A stretch of DNA of 64,000 nt from Arbacia lixula (taxonomy: Eukaryota; Echinodermata; Echinoidea; Arbacioida; Arbaciidae). A program made the translations under genes and the position numbers. Positions within the stretch are counted from its first letter, which is position 1. Each line of letters starts with the position of its first letter. The DNA lies in assembly GCA_963669155.1 (NCBI GenBank), contig OZ022583.1, positions 4,726,658 through 4,790,657 of the forward strand, given 5' to 3'. The notes under the pieces were generated by a model. That model saw only the letters and a program-made list of their open reading frames with translations, did not search any database and was not told where the DNA came from. Below, piece by piece: positions 39,101 to 54,100 of this stretch.

Positions 39101-42100
39101 TGTATAGAAGAAAGGAGCTACTATTTTTTGTCACTTTTCAGATATTCACAAATTTGGCCATCCATGAACATTGGAAGCTGTAGGTACATGTATTGTCCTA
39201 AAGGACTTTCTAATATGATACAGTAATGTAACCAGTCATGTCAGAATGATTGATTTCTGGTGAAAAAGTTGCTGCTTCTCTTTTAACCGTGAAATAACCC
39301 TTGATGATTTTTCTAGGACCGGGCTACTGTCAGATTTGGGGCGATCCGCACTACGTGACATTTGACGACGAAAAATACAACTTCCAGGGTGACTGTGACT
39401 ATACGCTAGTGAGAGATTGCCTGAACGCGAGCGCTTTCCACCTTTGGTCCAACAATGAGCGTTTGCATCCATCTGCCAGAGTGTCCTATATGAGAGAGGT
39501 GATCCTGGACTGGGCAGGGCATACATACTCTTTGAGAACGGGATCTCTAGTCAGAGTGGATGGAGTAGATGTCACTGCACAACTGCCCTACCATGGTCCG
39601 CAAGTCTCCATCACTAAGGATGTTACAACTATGGTGAGATAAATCAGGTCCAAAGTAATGTAGTGGTAGTCTTGCCTTTTTGAATGCTGATGTTGTTGCA
39701 ACTTGCTAAGATTATAGAAATGCTCCTCAATCCTAATTTGTTTTCATCTGTTGTCTGAACAAACGCATGACAACACACAAGAAACCCCAGAGCATTGACA
39801 TACATGTGTGAGCATGGGAAGGTTTATTAGCATAAGAGTGTAATGACTATGGATATGAAGTGTTATAGAGCTGTTTGATAAACATTGAAAGAGGTTAAGA
39901 TTGTGAGCAGCTTTGATTCTCAAGAGTTTTCTGCTATATCTCTGTCCTGTGTTCATGAAGATCCTGTTGGCAGACTTTGGATTGGAGGTGAGGTATGATG
40001 GGGGCAGTACTGCAGAGGTATTTCTGAGTTACGACTACTGGAATCAAACATGTGGACTGTGTGGAACCTTTGACGGTAACAAGGACAATGACTTGAGGCT
40101 ACCCACAGGGGAATTGGTAAGTACAAACAAGTTGAGAATTGGACCTTTCCAAGTCATTGCATCCTACTAGATGGCATTACTCAAGTTTTATTCAGCAGAT
40201 TTTACCAAAAAGAGAAGTGGCTGTTGATAATGGGAATAGAATGCATGTCCAGCACATGGATACTTGACAAGATTGTGATTTATTTCTGTACTTTTTGCAT
40301 GTTAAAACATTAGAGCTAAATCTCTGCTTTTCACTTATGAAGCAGCTAATAGTACTTTGTGTTTTGTTTACATTTGACTCTGTATGTCTAATCTTGTGTC
40401 ACATCTCTACATACAGGCCAGATCCGAAACTGAATTTGGTAACAGCTGGGTGGTAAATGGAGACCAGTGTGACGACGTAGATCCAGGCCCATCAGACCCG
40501 TGTGAAGATGGTGACAACACCCTGACTAGATCTGAAGATGTGTGCTACGTCCTGAAGGATCCTTCAGGTAGGAGAGAGAACGTTAACTTGCATGATGTGA
40601 ACTTAATTGAGACTGTCCATGTCCATCTGACAGATGACAAGATTAGCACCCATTGATGTTATATAGCCCAAATAAACCCGATAGAGGATAAAGGCAATGA
40701 TTGGATCACTGCTGCCGAAAGGCTCTTCATGTCTTGCTGTTTTCTCTGCAAAATCCCTAATCCTCGACTTGATTGCATATGGGTGTGAAAAAAGTCTTGA
40801 AATATGCCGTGGCACTTGGGTAACGATTGAATAACTTGTTGAAAAATGTATTTTATACTTCCAGGTCCATTTGCACCTTGTCATGACTATGTGGATCCAG
40901 AGAAGTACTACACATCCTGCCTGTACGACGTCTGTGAGACGGGAGACGATGCACTGTGCGGCAGTTTGGAGCAGTACTCCAAGGCTTGTAAGAGAAGGGG
41001 CGGGACTCCTGACAACTGGAGAGTAGTTGTAACCGAGTGTCGTAAGTACCAGCTGAAAATCTTCCTTGACTGAATGTGTCCTTCGATCGTGCCAAGCGTT
41101 GTATGAAAAGTGTGCCGGTCTGTGTAATGCATAAAAGAGAGGTATTCATCTTGAATTTTGCACATTTCTATCAACAGCACTGGATTGCCCTAGCAACACA
41201 GTCTACGATCCCTGCTTCACTGGGTGTCCCCGCACTTGCTCATCAGCTCCAAACCTAAGGACTTGTAGTTTGACCTGTCAAGAAACCTGCAGATGCGAGG
41301 ATGGCCTTGTCCTGGATGGAGGCGAATGTGTGGACCCTTCACAATGTGGCTGCACTCTGGACAATGATGTCTACATCCCAGTAAGTATTGGGCTCTAGCT
41401 AACAAGCGTGAGCATATTATGATGTACCTTGCCATATGTGTAACGGCATAGATTTCCATGCCGTCAGAAAGAAAGAAGAAATGTTAGTGGAGCTCAAGGC
41501 AATGTCAATATTGGATTGATGAAAGGAGTGTATCTATCTATCTGGTTACTGCTTGCCTCTTCTGTCTTCTATTCTGAGAATGGATACATGTACACTGTAA
41601 TTCCTTACATGCCAGACTGTAAATGGGGAGAATGTGAGTTTGATTTGCTACCTTTGTTTTGACTTAGCCTGGTGACTCTTGGACAAGTCCTGACTGCACG
41701 CAGCGCTGCTCATGCGATTCTGGAAGTGCCTCATGTGAACCCTTGGCTTGTGGAGACAACCAAGTGTGTGGTGTGATGAATGGTCAACCTGGTTGTTACT
41801 GCCAAGAAGGCTTCACCCCTGAGGGTGATCTTTGTGTCCGTGGTGAGTGTATAGAAGAAAGGAGCTACTATTTTTTGTCACTTTTCAGATATTCACAAAT
41901 TTGGCCATCCATGAACATTGGAAGCTGTAGGTACATGTATTGTCCTAAAGGACTTTCTAATATGATACAGTAATGTAACCAGTCATGTCAGAATGATTGA
42001 TTTCTGGTGAAAAAGTTGCTGCTTCTCTTTTAACCGTGAAATAACCCTTGATGATTTTTCTAGGACCGGGCTACTGTCAGATTTGGGGCGATCCGCACTA

Positions 42101-45100
42101 CGTGACATTTGACGACGAAAAATACAACTTCCAGGGTGACTGTGACTATACGCTAGTGAGAGATTGCCTGAACGCGAGCGCTTTCCACCTTTGGTCCAAC
42201 AATGAGCGTTTGCATCCATCTGCCAGAGTGTCCTATATGAGAGAGGTGATCCTGGACTGGGCAGGGCATACATACTCTTTGAGAACGGGATCTCTAGTCA
42301 GAGTGGATGGAGTAGATGTCACTGCACAACTGCCCTACCATGGTCCGCAAGTCTCCATCACTAAGGATGTTACAACTATGGTGAGATAAATCAGGTCCAA
42401 AGTAATGTAGTGGTAGTCTTGCCTTTTTGAATGCTGATGTTGTTGCAACTTGCTAAGATTATAGAAATGCTCCTCAATCCTAATTTGTTTTCATCTGTTG
42501 TCTGAACAAACGCATGACAACACACAAGAAACCCCAGAGCATTGACATACATGTGTGAGCATGGGAAGGTTTATTAGCATAAGAGTGTAATGACTATGGA
42601 TATGAAGTGTTATAGAGCTGTTTGATAAACATTGAAAGAGGTTAAGATTGTGAGCAGCTTTGATTCTCAAGAGTTTTCTGCTATATCTCTGTCCTGTGTT
42701 CATGAAGATCCTGTTGGCAGACTTTGGATTGGAGGTGAGGTATGATGGGGGCAGTACTGCAGAGGTATTTCTGAGTTACGACTACTGGAATCAAACATGT
42801 GGACTGTGTGGAACCTTTGACGGTAACAAGGACAATGACTTGAGGCTACCCACAGGGGAATTGGTAAGTACAAACAAGTTGAGAATTGGACCTTTCCAAG
42901 TCATTGCATCCTACTAGATGGCATTACTCAAGTTTTATTCAGCAGATTTTACCAAAAAGAGAAGTGGCTGTTGATAATGGGAATAGAATGCATGTCCAGC
43001 ACATGGATACTTGACAAGATTGTGATTTATTTCTGTACTTTTTGCATGTTAAAACATTAGAGCTAAATCTCTGCTTTTCACTTATGAAGCAGCTAATAGT
43101 ACTTTGTGTTTTGTTTACATTTGACTCTGTATGTCTAATCTTGTGTCACATCTCTACATACAGGCCAGATCCGAAACTGAATTTGGTAACAGCTGGGTGG
43201 TAAATGGAGACCAGTGTGACGACGTAGATCCAGGCCCATCAGACCCGTGTGAAGATGGTGACAACACCCTGACTAGATCTGAAGATGTGTGCTACGTCCT
43301 GAAGGATCCTTCAGGTAGGAGAGAGAACGTTAACTTGCATGATGTGAACTTAATTGAGACTGTCCATGTCCATCTGACAGATGACAAGATTAGCACCCAT
43401 TGATGTTATATAGCCCAAATAAACCCGATAGAGGATAAAGGCAATGATTGGATCACTGCTGCCGAAAGGCTCTTCATGTCTTGCTGTTTTCTCTGCAAAA
43501 TCCCTAATCCTCGACTTGATTGCATATGGGTGTGAAAAAAGTCTTGAAATATGCCGTGGCACTTGGGTAACGATTGAATAACTTGTTGAAAAATGTATTT
43601 TATACTTCCAGGTCCATTTGCACCTTGTCATGACTATGTGGATCCAGAGAAGTACTACACATCCTGCCTGTACGACGTCTGTGAGACGGGAGACGATGCA
43701 CTGTGCGGCAGTTTGGAGCAGTACTCCAAGGCTTGTAAGAGAAGGGGCGGGACTCCTGACAACTGGAGAGTAGTTGTAACCGAGTGTCGTAAGTACCAGC
43801 TGAAAATCTTCCTTGACTGAATGTGTCCTTCGATCGTGCCAAGCGTTGTATGAAAAGTGTGCCGGTCTGTGTAATGCATAAAAGAGAGGTATTCATCTTG
43901 AATTTTGCACATTTCTATCAACAGCACTGGATTGCCCTAGCAACACAGTCTACGATCCCTGCTTCACTGGGTGTCCCCGCACTTGCTCATCAGCTCCAAA
44001 CCTAAGGACTTGTAGTTTGACCTGTCAAGAAACCTGCAGATGCGAGGATGGCCTTGTCCTGGATGGAGGCGAATGTGTGGACCCTTCACAATGTGGCTGC
44101 ACTCTGGACAATGATGTCTACATCCCAGTAAGTATTGGGCTCTAGCTAACAAGCGTGAGCATATTATGATGTACCTTGCCATATGTGTAACGGCATAGAT
44201 TTCCATGCCGTCAGAAAGAAAGAAGAAATGTTAGTGGAGCTCAAGGCAATGTCAATATTGGATTGATGAAAGGAGTGTATCTATCTATCTGGTTACTGCT
44301 TGCCTCTTCTGTCTTCTATTCTGAGAATGGATACATGTACACTGTAATTCCTTACATGCCAGACTGTAAATGGGGAGAATGTGAGTTTGATTTGCTACCT
44401 TTGTTTTGACTTAGCCTGGTGACTCTTGGACAAGTCCTGACTGCACGCAGCGCTGCTCATGCGATTCTGGAAGTGCCTCATGTGAACCCTTGGCTTGTGG
44501 AGACAACCAAGTGTGTGGTGTGATGAATGGTCAACCTGGTTGTTACTGCCAAGAAGGCTTCACCCCTGAGGGTGATCTTTGTGTCCGTGGTGAGTGTATA
44601 GAAGAAAGGAGCTACTATTTTTTGTCACTTTTCAGATATTCACAAATTTGGCCATCCATGAACATTGGAAGCTGTAGGTACATGTATTGTCCTAAAGGAC
44701 TTTCTAATATGATACAGTAATGTAACCAGTCATGTCAGAATGATTGATTTCTGGTGAAAAAGTTGCTGCTTCTCTTTTAACCGTGAAATAACCCTTGATG
44801 ATTTTTCTAGGACCGGGCTACTGTCAGATTTGGGGCGATCCGCACTACGTGACATTTGACGACGAAAAATACAACTTCCAGGGTGACTGTGACTATACGC
44901 TAGTGAGAGATTGCCTGAACGCGAGCGCTTTCCACCTTTGGTCCAACAATGAGCGTTTGCATCCATCTGCCAGAGTGTCCTATATGAGAGAGGTGATCCT
45001 GGACTGGGCAGGGCATACATACTCTTTGAGAACGGGATCTCTAGTCAGAGTGGATGGAGTAGATGTCACTGCACAACTGCCCTACCATGGTCCGCAAGTC

Positions 45101-48100
45101 TCCATCACTAAGGATGTTACAACTATGGTGAGATAAATCAGGTCCAAAGTAATGTAGTGGTAGTCTTGCCTTTTTGAATGCTGATGTTGTTGCAACTTGC
45201 TAAGATTATAGAAATGCTCCTCAATCCTAATTTGTTTTCATCTGTTGTCTGAACAAACGCATGACAACACACAAGAAACCCCAGAGCATTGACATACATG
45301 TGTGAGCATGGGAAGGTTTATTAGCATAAGAGTGTAATGACTATGGATATGAAGTGTTATAGAGCTGTTTGATAAACATTGAAAGAGGTTAAGATTGTGA
45401 GCAGCTTTGATTCTCAAGAGTTTTCTGCTATATCTCTGTCCTGTGTTCATGAAGATCCTGTTGGCAGACTTTGGATTGGAGGTGAGGTATGATGGGGGCA
45501 GTACTGCAGAGGTATTTCTGAGTTACGACTACTGGAATCAAACATGTGGACTGTGTGGAACCTTTGACGGTAACAAGGACAATGACTTGAGGCTACCCAC
45601 AGGGGAATTGGTAAGTACAAACAAGTTGAGAATTGGACCTTTCCAAGTCATTGCATCCTACTAGATGGCATTACTCAAGTTTTATTCAGCAGATTTTACC
45701 AAAAAGAGAAGTGGCTGTTGATAATGGGAATAGAATGCATGTCCAGCACATGGATACTTGACAAGATTGTGATTTATTTCTGTACTTTTTGCATGTTAAA
45801 ACATTAGAGCTAAATCTCTGCTTTTCACTTATGAAGCAGCTAATAGTACTTTGTGTTTTGTTTACATTTGACTCTGTATGTCTAATCTTGTGTCACATCT
45901 CTACATACAGGCCAGATCCGAAACTGAATTTGGTAACAGCTGGGTGGTAAATGGAGACCAGTGTGACGACGTAGATCCAGGCCCATCAGACCCGTGTGAA
46001 GATGGTGACAACACCCTGACTAGATCTGAAGATGTGTGCTACGTCCTGAAGGATCCTTCAGGTAGGAGAGAGAACGTTAACTTGCATGATGTGAACTTAA
46101 TTGAGACTGTCCATGTCCATCTGACAGATGACAAGATTAGCACCCATTGATGTTATATAGCCCAAATAAACCCGATAGAGGATAAAGGCAATGATTGGAT
46201 CACTGCTGCCGAAAGGCTCTTCATGTCTTGCTGTTTTCTCTGCAAAATCCCTAATCCTCGACTTGATTGCATATGGGTGTGAAAAAAGTCTTGAAATATG
46301 CCGTGGCACTTGGGTAACGATTGAATAACTTGTTGAAAAATGTATTTTATACTTCCAGGTCCATTTGCACCTTGTCATGACTATGTGGATCCAGAGAAGT
46401 ACTACACATCCTGCCTGTACGACGTCTGTGAGACGGGAGACGATGCACTGTGCGGCAGTTTGGAGCAGTACTCCAAGGCTTGTAAGAGAAGGGGCGGGAC
46501 TCCTGACAACTGGAGAGTAGTTGTAACCGAGTGTCGTAAGTACCAGCTGAAAATCTTCCTTGACTGAATGTGTCCTTCGATCGTGCCAAGCGTTGTATGA
46601 AAAGTGTGCCGGTCTGTGTAATGCATAAAAGAGAGGTATTCATCTTGAATTTTGCACATTTCTATCAACAGCACTGGATTGCCCTAGCAACACAGTCTAC
46701 GATCCCTGCTTCACTGGGTGTCCCCGCACTTGCTCATCAGCTCCAAACCTAAGGACTTGTAGTTTGACCTGTCAAGAAACCTGCAGATGCGAGGATGGCC
46801 TTGTCCTGGATGGAGGCGAATGTGTGGACCCTTCACAATGTGGCTGCACTCTGGACAATGATGTCTACATCCCAGTAAGTATTGGGCTCTAGCTAACAAG
46901 CGTGAGCATATTATGATGTACCTTGCCATATGTGTAACGGCATAGATTTCCATGCCGTCAGAAAGAAAGAAGAAATGTTAGTGGAGCTCAAGGCAATGTC
47001 AATATTGGATTGATGAAAGGAGTGTATCTATCTATCTGGTTACTGCTTGCCTCTTCTGTCTTCTATTCTGAGAATGGATACATGTACACTGTAATTCCTT
47101 ACATGCCAGACTGTAAATGGGGAGAATGTGAGTTTGATTTGCTACCTTTGTTTTGACTTAGCCTGGTGACTCTTGGACAAGTCCTGACTGCACGCAGCGC
47201 TGCTCATGCGATTCTGGAAGTGCCTCATGTGAACCCTTGGCTTGTGGAGACAACCAAGTGTGTGGTGTGATGAATGGTCAACCTGGTTGTTACTGCCAAG
47301 AAGGCTTCACCCCTGAGGGTGATCTTTGTGTCCGTGGTGAGTGTATAGAAGAAAGGAGCTACTATTTTTTGTCACTTTTCAGATATTCACAAATTTGGCC
47401 ATCCATGAACATTGGAAGCTGTAGGTACATGTATTGTCCTAAAGGACTTTCTAATATGATACAGTAATGTAACCAGTCATGTCAGAATGATTGATTTCTG
47501 GTGAAAAAGTTGCTGCTTCTCTTTTAACCGTGAAATAACCCTTGATGATTTTTCTAGGACCGGGCTACTGTCAGATTTGGGGCGATCCGCACTACGTGAC
47601 ATTTGACGACGAAAAATACAACTTCCAGGGTGACTGTGACTATACGCTAGTGAGAGATTGCCTGAACGCGAGCGCTTTCCACCTTTGGTCCAACAATGAG
47701 CGTTTGCATCCATCTGCCAGAGTGTCCTATATGGGAGAGGTGATCCTGGACTGGGCAGGGCATACATACTCTTTGAGAACGGGATCTCTAGTCAGAGTGG
47801 ATGGAGTAGATGTCACTGCACAACTGCCCTACCATGGTCCGCAAGTCTCCATCACTAAGGATGTTACAACTATGGTGAGATAAATCAGGTCCAAAGTAAT
47901 GTAGTGGTAGTCTTGCCTTTTTGAATGCTGATGTTGTTGCAACTTGCTAAGATTATAGAAATGCTCCTCAATCCTAATTTGTTTTCATCTGTTGTCTGAA
48001 CAAACGCATGACAACACACAAGAAACCCCAGAGCATTGACATACATGTGTGAGCATGGGAAGGTTTATTAGCATAAGAGTGTAATGACTATGGATATGAA

Positions 48101-51100
48101 GTGTTATAGAGCTGTTTGATAAACATTGAAAGAGGTTAAGATTGTGAGCAGCTTTGATTCTCAAGAGTTTTCTGCTATATCTCTGTCCTGTGTTCATGAA
48201 GATCCTGTTGGCAGACTTTGGATTGGAGGTGAGGTATGATGGGGGCAGTACTGCAGAGGTATTTCTGAGTTACGACTACTGGAATCAAACATGTGGACTG
48301 TGTGGAACCTTTGACGGAAACAAGGACAATGACTTGAGGCTACCCACAGGGGAATTGGTAAGTACAAACAAGTTGAGAATTGGACCTTTCCAAGTCATTG
48401 CATCCTACTAGATGGCATTACTCAAGTTTTATTCAGCAGATTTTACCAAAAAGAGAAGTGGCTGTTGATAATGGGAATAGAATGCATGTCCAGCACATGG
48501 ATACTTGACAAGATTGTGATTTATTTCTGTACTTTTTGCATGTTAAAACATTAGAGCTAAATCTCTGCTTTTCACTTATGAAGCAGCTAATAGTACTTTG
48601 TGTTTTGTTTACATTTGACTCTGTATGTCTAATCTTGTGTCACATCTCTACATACAGGCCAGATCCGAAACTGAATTTGGTAACAGCTGGGTGGTAAATG
48701 GAGAACCAGTGTGACGAGTAGATCCAGGCCCATCAGACCCGTGTGAAGATGGTGACAACACCCTGACTAGATCTGAAGATGTGTGCTACGTCCTAAAGGA
48801 TCCTTCAGGTAGGAGAGAGAACGTTAACTTGCATGATGTGAACTTGAGACTGTCCATGTCCATCTGACAGATGACAAGATTAGCACCCAGTGATGTTATA
48901 TAGCCCAAATAAACCCGATACAGGATAAAGGCAATGATTGGATCACTGCTGCCGAAAGGCTCTTCATGTCTTGCTGTTTTCTCTGCAAAATCCCTAATCC
49001 TCGACTTGATTGCATATGGGTGTGAAAAAAGTCTTGAAATATGCTGTGGCACTTGGGTAACGATTGAATAACTTGTTGAAAAATGTATTTTATACTTCCA
49101 GGTCCATTTGCACCTTGTCATGACTATGTGGATCCAGAGAAGTACTACACATCCTGCCTGTACGACGTCTGTGAGACGGGAGACGATGCACTGTGCGGCA
49201 GTTTGGAGCAGTACTCCAAGGCTTGTAAGAGAAGGGGCGGGACTCCTGACAACTGGAGAGTAGTTGTAACCGAGTGTCGTAAGTACCAGCTGAAAATCTT
49301 CCTTGACTGAATGTGTTCTTCGATCGTGCCAAGCGTTGTATGAAAAGTGTGCCGGTCTGTGTAATGCATAAAAGAGAGGTATTCATCTTGAATTTTGCAC
49401 ATTTCTATCAACAGCACTGGATTGCCCTAGCAACACAGTCTACGATCCCTGCTTCACTGGGTGTCCCCGCACTTGCTCATCAGCTCCAAACCTAAGGACT
49501 TGTAGTTTGACCTGTCAAGAAACCTGCAGATGCGAGGATGGCCTTGTCCTGGATGGAGGCGAATGTGTGGACCCTTCACAATGTGGCTGCACTCTGGACA
49601 ATGATGTCTACATCCCAGTAAGTATTGGGCTCTAGCTAACAAGCGTGAGCATATTATGATGTACCTTGCCATATGTGTAACGGCATAGATTTCCATGCCG
49701 TCAGAAAGAAAGAAGAAATGTTAGTGGAGCTCAAGGCAATGTCAATATTGGATTGATGAAAGGAGTGTATCTATCTATCTGGTTACTGCTTGCCTCTTCT
49801 GTCTTCTATTCTGAGAATGGATACATGCATGTACACTGTAATTCCTTACATGCCAGACTGTAAATGGGGAGAATGTGAGTTTGATTTGCTACCTTTGTTT
49901 TGACTTAGCCTGGTGACTCTTGGACAAGTCCTGACTGCACGCAGCGCTGCTCATGCGATTCTGGAAGTGCCTCATGTGAACCCTTGGCTTGTGGAGACAA
50001 CCAAGTGTGTGGTGTGATGAATGGTCAACCTGGTTGTTACTGCCAAGAAGGCTTCACCCCTGAGGGTGATCTTTGTGTCCGTGGTGAGTGTATAGAAGAA
50101 AGAAGCTACTATTTTTTGTCACTTTTCAGATATTCACAAATTTGGCCATCCATGAACATTGGAAGCTGTAGGTACATGTATTGTCCTAAAGGACTTTCTA
50201 ATATGATACAGTAATGTAACCAGTCATGTCAGAATGATTGATTTCTGGTGAAAAAGTTGCTGCTTCTCTTTTAACCCTGAAATAACCCTTGATGATTTTT
50301 CTAGGACCGGGCTACTGTCAGATTTGGGGCGATCCGCACTACGTGACATTTGACGACGAAAAATACAACTTCCAGGGTGACTGTGACTATACGCTAGTGA
50401 GAGATTGCCTGAACGCGAGCGGTTTCCACCTTTGGTCCAACAATGAGCGTTTGCATCCATCTGCCAGAGTGTCCTATATGAGAGAGGTGATCCTGGACTG
50501 GGCAGGGCATACATACTCTTTGAGAACGGGATCTCTAGTCAGAGTGGATGGAGTAGATGTCACTGCACAACTGCCCTACCATGGTCCGCAAGTCTCCATC
50601 ACTAAGGATGTTACAACTATGGTGAGATAAATCAGGTCCAAAGTAATGTAGTGGTAGTCTTGCCTTTTTGAATGCTGATGTTGTTGCAACTTGCTAAGAT
50701 TATAGAAATGCTCCTCAATCCTAATTTGTTTTCATCTGTTGTCTGAACAAACGCATGACAACACACAAGAAACCCCAGAGCATTGACATACATGTGTGAG
50801 CATGGGAAGGTTTATTAGCATAAGAGTGTAATGACTATGGATATGAAGTGTTATAGAGCTGTTTGATAAACATTGAAAGAGGTAAAGATTGTGAGCAGCT
50901 TTGATTCTCAAGAGTTTTCTGCTATATCTCTGTCCTGTGTTCATGAAGATCCTGTTGGCAGACTTTGGATTGGAGGTGAGGTATGATGGGGGCAGTACTG
51001 CAGAGGTATTTCTGAGTTACGACTACTGGAATCAAACATGTGGACTGTGTGGAACCTTTGACGGTAACAAGGACAATGACTTGAGGCTACCCACAGGGGA

Positions 51101-54100
51101 ATTGGTAAGTACAAACAAGTTGAGAATTGGACCTTTCTAAGTCATTGCATCCTACTAGATGGCATTACTCAAGTTTTATTCAGCAGATTTTACCAAAAAG
51201 AGAAGTGGCTGTTGATATTGGGAATAGAATGCATGTCCAGCACATGGATACTTGACAAGATTGTGATTTATTTCTGTACTTTTTGCATGTTAAAACATTA
51301 GAGCTAAATCTCTGCTTTTCACTTATGAAGCAGCTAATAGTACTTTGTGTTTTGTTTACATTTGACTCTGTATGTCTAATCTTGTGTCACATCTCTACAT
51401 ATAGGCCAGATCCGAAACTGAATTTGGTAACAGCTGGGTGGTAAATGGAGACCAGTGTGACGACGTAGATCCAGGCCCATCAGACCCGTGTGAAGATGGT
51501 GACAACACCCTGACTAGATCTGAAGATGTGTGCTACGTCCTAAAGGATCCTTCAGGTAGGAGAGAGAACGTTAACTTGCATGATGTGAACTTGAGACTGT
51601 CCATGTCCATCTGACAGATGACAAGATTAGCACCCAGTGATGTTATATAGCCCAAATAAACCCGATACAGGATAAAGGCAATGATTGGATCACTGCTGCC
51701 GAAAGGCTCTTCATGTCTTGCTGTTTTCTCTGCAAAATCCCTAATCCTCGACTTGATTGCATATGGGTGTGAAAAAAGTCTTGAAATATGCTGTGGCACT
51801 TGGGTAACGATTGAATAACTTGTTGAAAAATGTATTTTATACTTCCAGGTCCATTTGCACCTTGTCATGACTATGTGGATCCAGAGAAGTACTACACATC
51901 CTGCCTGTACGACGTCTGTGAGACGGGAGACGATGCACTGTGCGGCAGTTTGGAGCAGTACTCCAAGGCTTGTAAGAGAAGGGGCGGGACTCCTGACAAC
52001 TGGAGAGTAGTTGTAACCGAGTGTCGTAAGTACCAGCTGAAAATCTTCCTTGACTGAATGTGTTCTTCGATCGTGCCAAGCGTTGTATGAAAAGTGTGCC
52101 GGTCTGTGTAATGCATAAAAGAGAGGTATTCATCTTGAATTTTGCACATTTCTATCAACAGCACTGGATTGCCCTAGCAACACAGTCTACGATCCCTGCT
52201 TCACTGGGTGTCCCCGCACTTGCTCATCAGCTCCAAACCTAAGGACTTGTAGTTTGACCTGTCAAGAAACCTGCAGATGCGAGGATGGCCTTGTCCTGGA
52301 TGGAGGCGAATGTGTGGACCCTTCACAATGTGGCTGCACTCTGGACAATGATGTCTACATCCCAGTAAGTATTGGGCTCTAGCTAACAAGCGTGAGCATA
52401 TTATGATGTACCTTGCCATATGTGTAACGGCATAGATTTCCATGCCGTCAGAAAGAAAGAAGAAATGTTAGTGGAGCTCAAGGCAATGTCAATATTGGAT
52501 TGATGAAAGGAGTGTATCTATCTATCTGGTTACTGCTTGCCTCTTCTGTCTTCTATTCTGAGAATGGATACATGGATGTACACTGTAATTCCTTACATGC
52601 CAGACTGTAAATGGGGAGAATGTGAGTTTGATTTGCTACCTTTGTTTTGACTTAGCCTGGTGACTCTTGGACAAGTCCTGACTGCACGCAGCGCTGCTCA
52701 TGCGATTCTGGAAGTGCCTCATGTGAACCCTTGGCTTGTGGAGACAACCAAGTGTGTGGTGTGATGAATGGTCAACCTGGTTGTTACTGCCAAGAAGGCT
52801 TCACCCCTGAGGGTGATCTTTGTGTCCGTGGTGAGTGTATAGAAGAAAGAAGCTACTATTTTTTGTCACTTTTCAGATATTCACAAATTTGGCCATCCAT
52901 GAACATTGGAAGCTGTAGGTACATGTATTGTCCTAAAGGACTTTCTAATATGATACAGTAATGTAACCAGTCATGTCAGAATGATTGATTTCTGGTGAAA
53001 AAGTTGCTGCTTCTCTTTTAACCCTGAAATAACCCTTGATGATTTTTCTAGGACCGGGCTACTGTCAGATTTGGGGCGATCCGCACTACGTGACATTTGA
53101 CGACGAAAAATACAACTTCCAGGGTGACTGTGACTATACGCTAGTGAGAGATTGCCTGAACGCGAGCGGTTTCCACCTTTGGTCCAACAATGAGCGTTTG
53201 CATCCATTTGCCAGAGTGTCCTATATGAGAGAGGTGATCCTGGACTGGGCAGGGCATACATACTCTTTGAGAACGGGATCTCTAGTCAGAGTGGATGGAG
53301 TAGATGTCACTGCACAACTGCCCTACCATGGTCCGCAAGTCTCCATCACTAAGGATGTTACAACTATGGTGAGATAAATCAGGTCCAAAGTAATGTAGTG
53401 GTAGTCTTGCCTTTTTTAATGCTGATGTTGTTGCAACTTGCTAAGATTATAGAAATGCTCCTCAATCCTAATTTGTTTTCATCTGTTGTCTGAACAAACG
53501 CATGACAACACACAAGAAACCCCAGAGCATTGACATACATGTGTGAGCATGGGAAGGTTTATTAGCATAAGAGTGTAATGAATATGGATATGAAGTGTTA
53601 TAGAGCTGTTTGATAAACATTGAAAGAGGTTAAGATTGTGAGCAGCTTTGATTCTCAAGAGTTTTCTGCTATATCTCTGTCCTGTGTTCATGAAGATCCT
53701 GTTGGCAGACTTTGGATTGGAGGTGAGGTATGATGGGGGCAGTACTGCAGAGGTATTTCTGAGTTACGACTACTGGAATCAAACATGTGGACTGTGTGGA
53801 ACCTTTGACGGTAACAAGGACAATGACTTGAGGCTACCCACAGGGGAATTGGTAAGTACAAACAAGTTGAGAATTGGACCTTTCCAAGTCATTGCATCCT
53901 ACTAGATGGCATTACTCAAGTTTTATTCAGCAGATTTTACCAAAAAGAGAAGTGGCTGTTGATAATGGGAATAGAATGCATGTCCAGCACATGGATACTT
54001 GACAAGATTGTGATTTATTTCTGTACTTTTTGCATGTTAAAACATTAGAGCTAAATCTCTGCTTTTCACTTATGAAGCAGCTAATAGTACTTTGTGTTTT

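Noticed and set aside
48712..48714. TGA in U6 as a possible selenocysteine codon
   Set aside because: The seven other units have an ordinary reading here, and the TGA results from a +1/-1 shift. Nothing points to selenocysteine.
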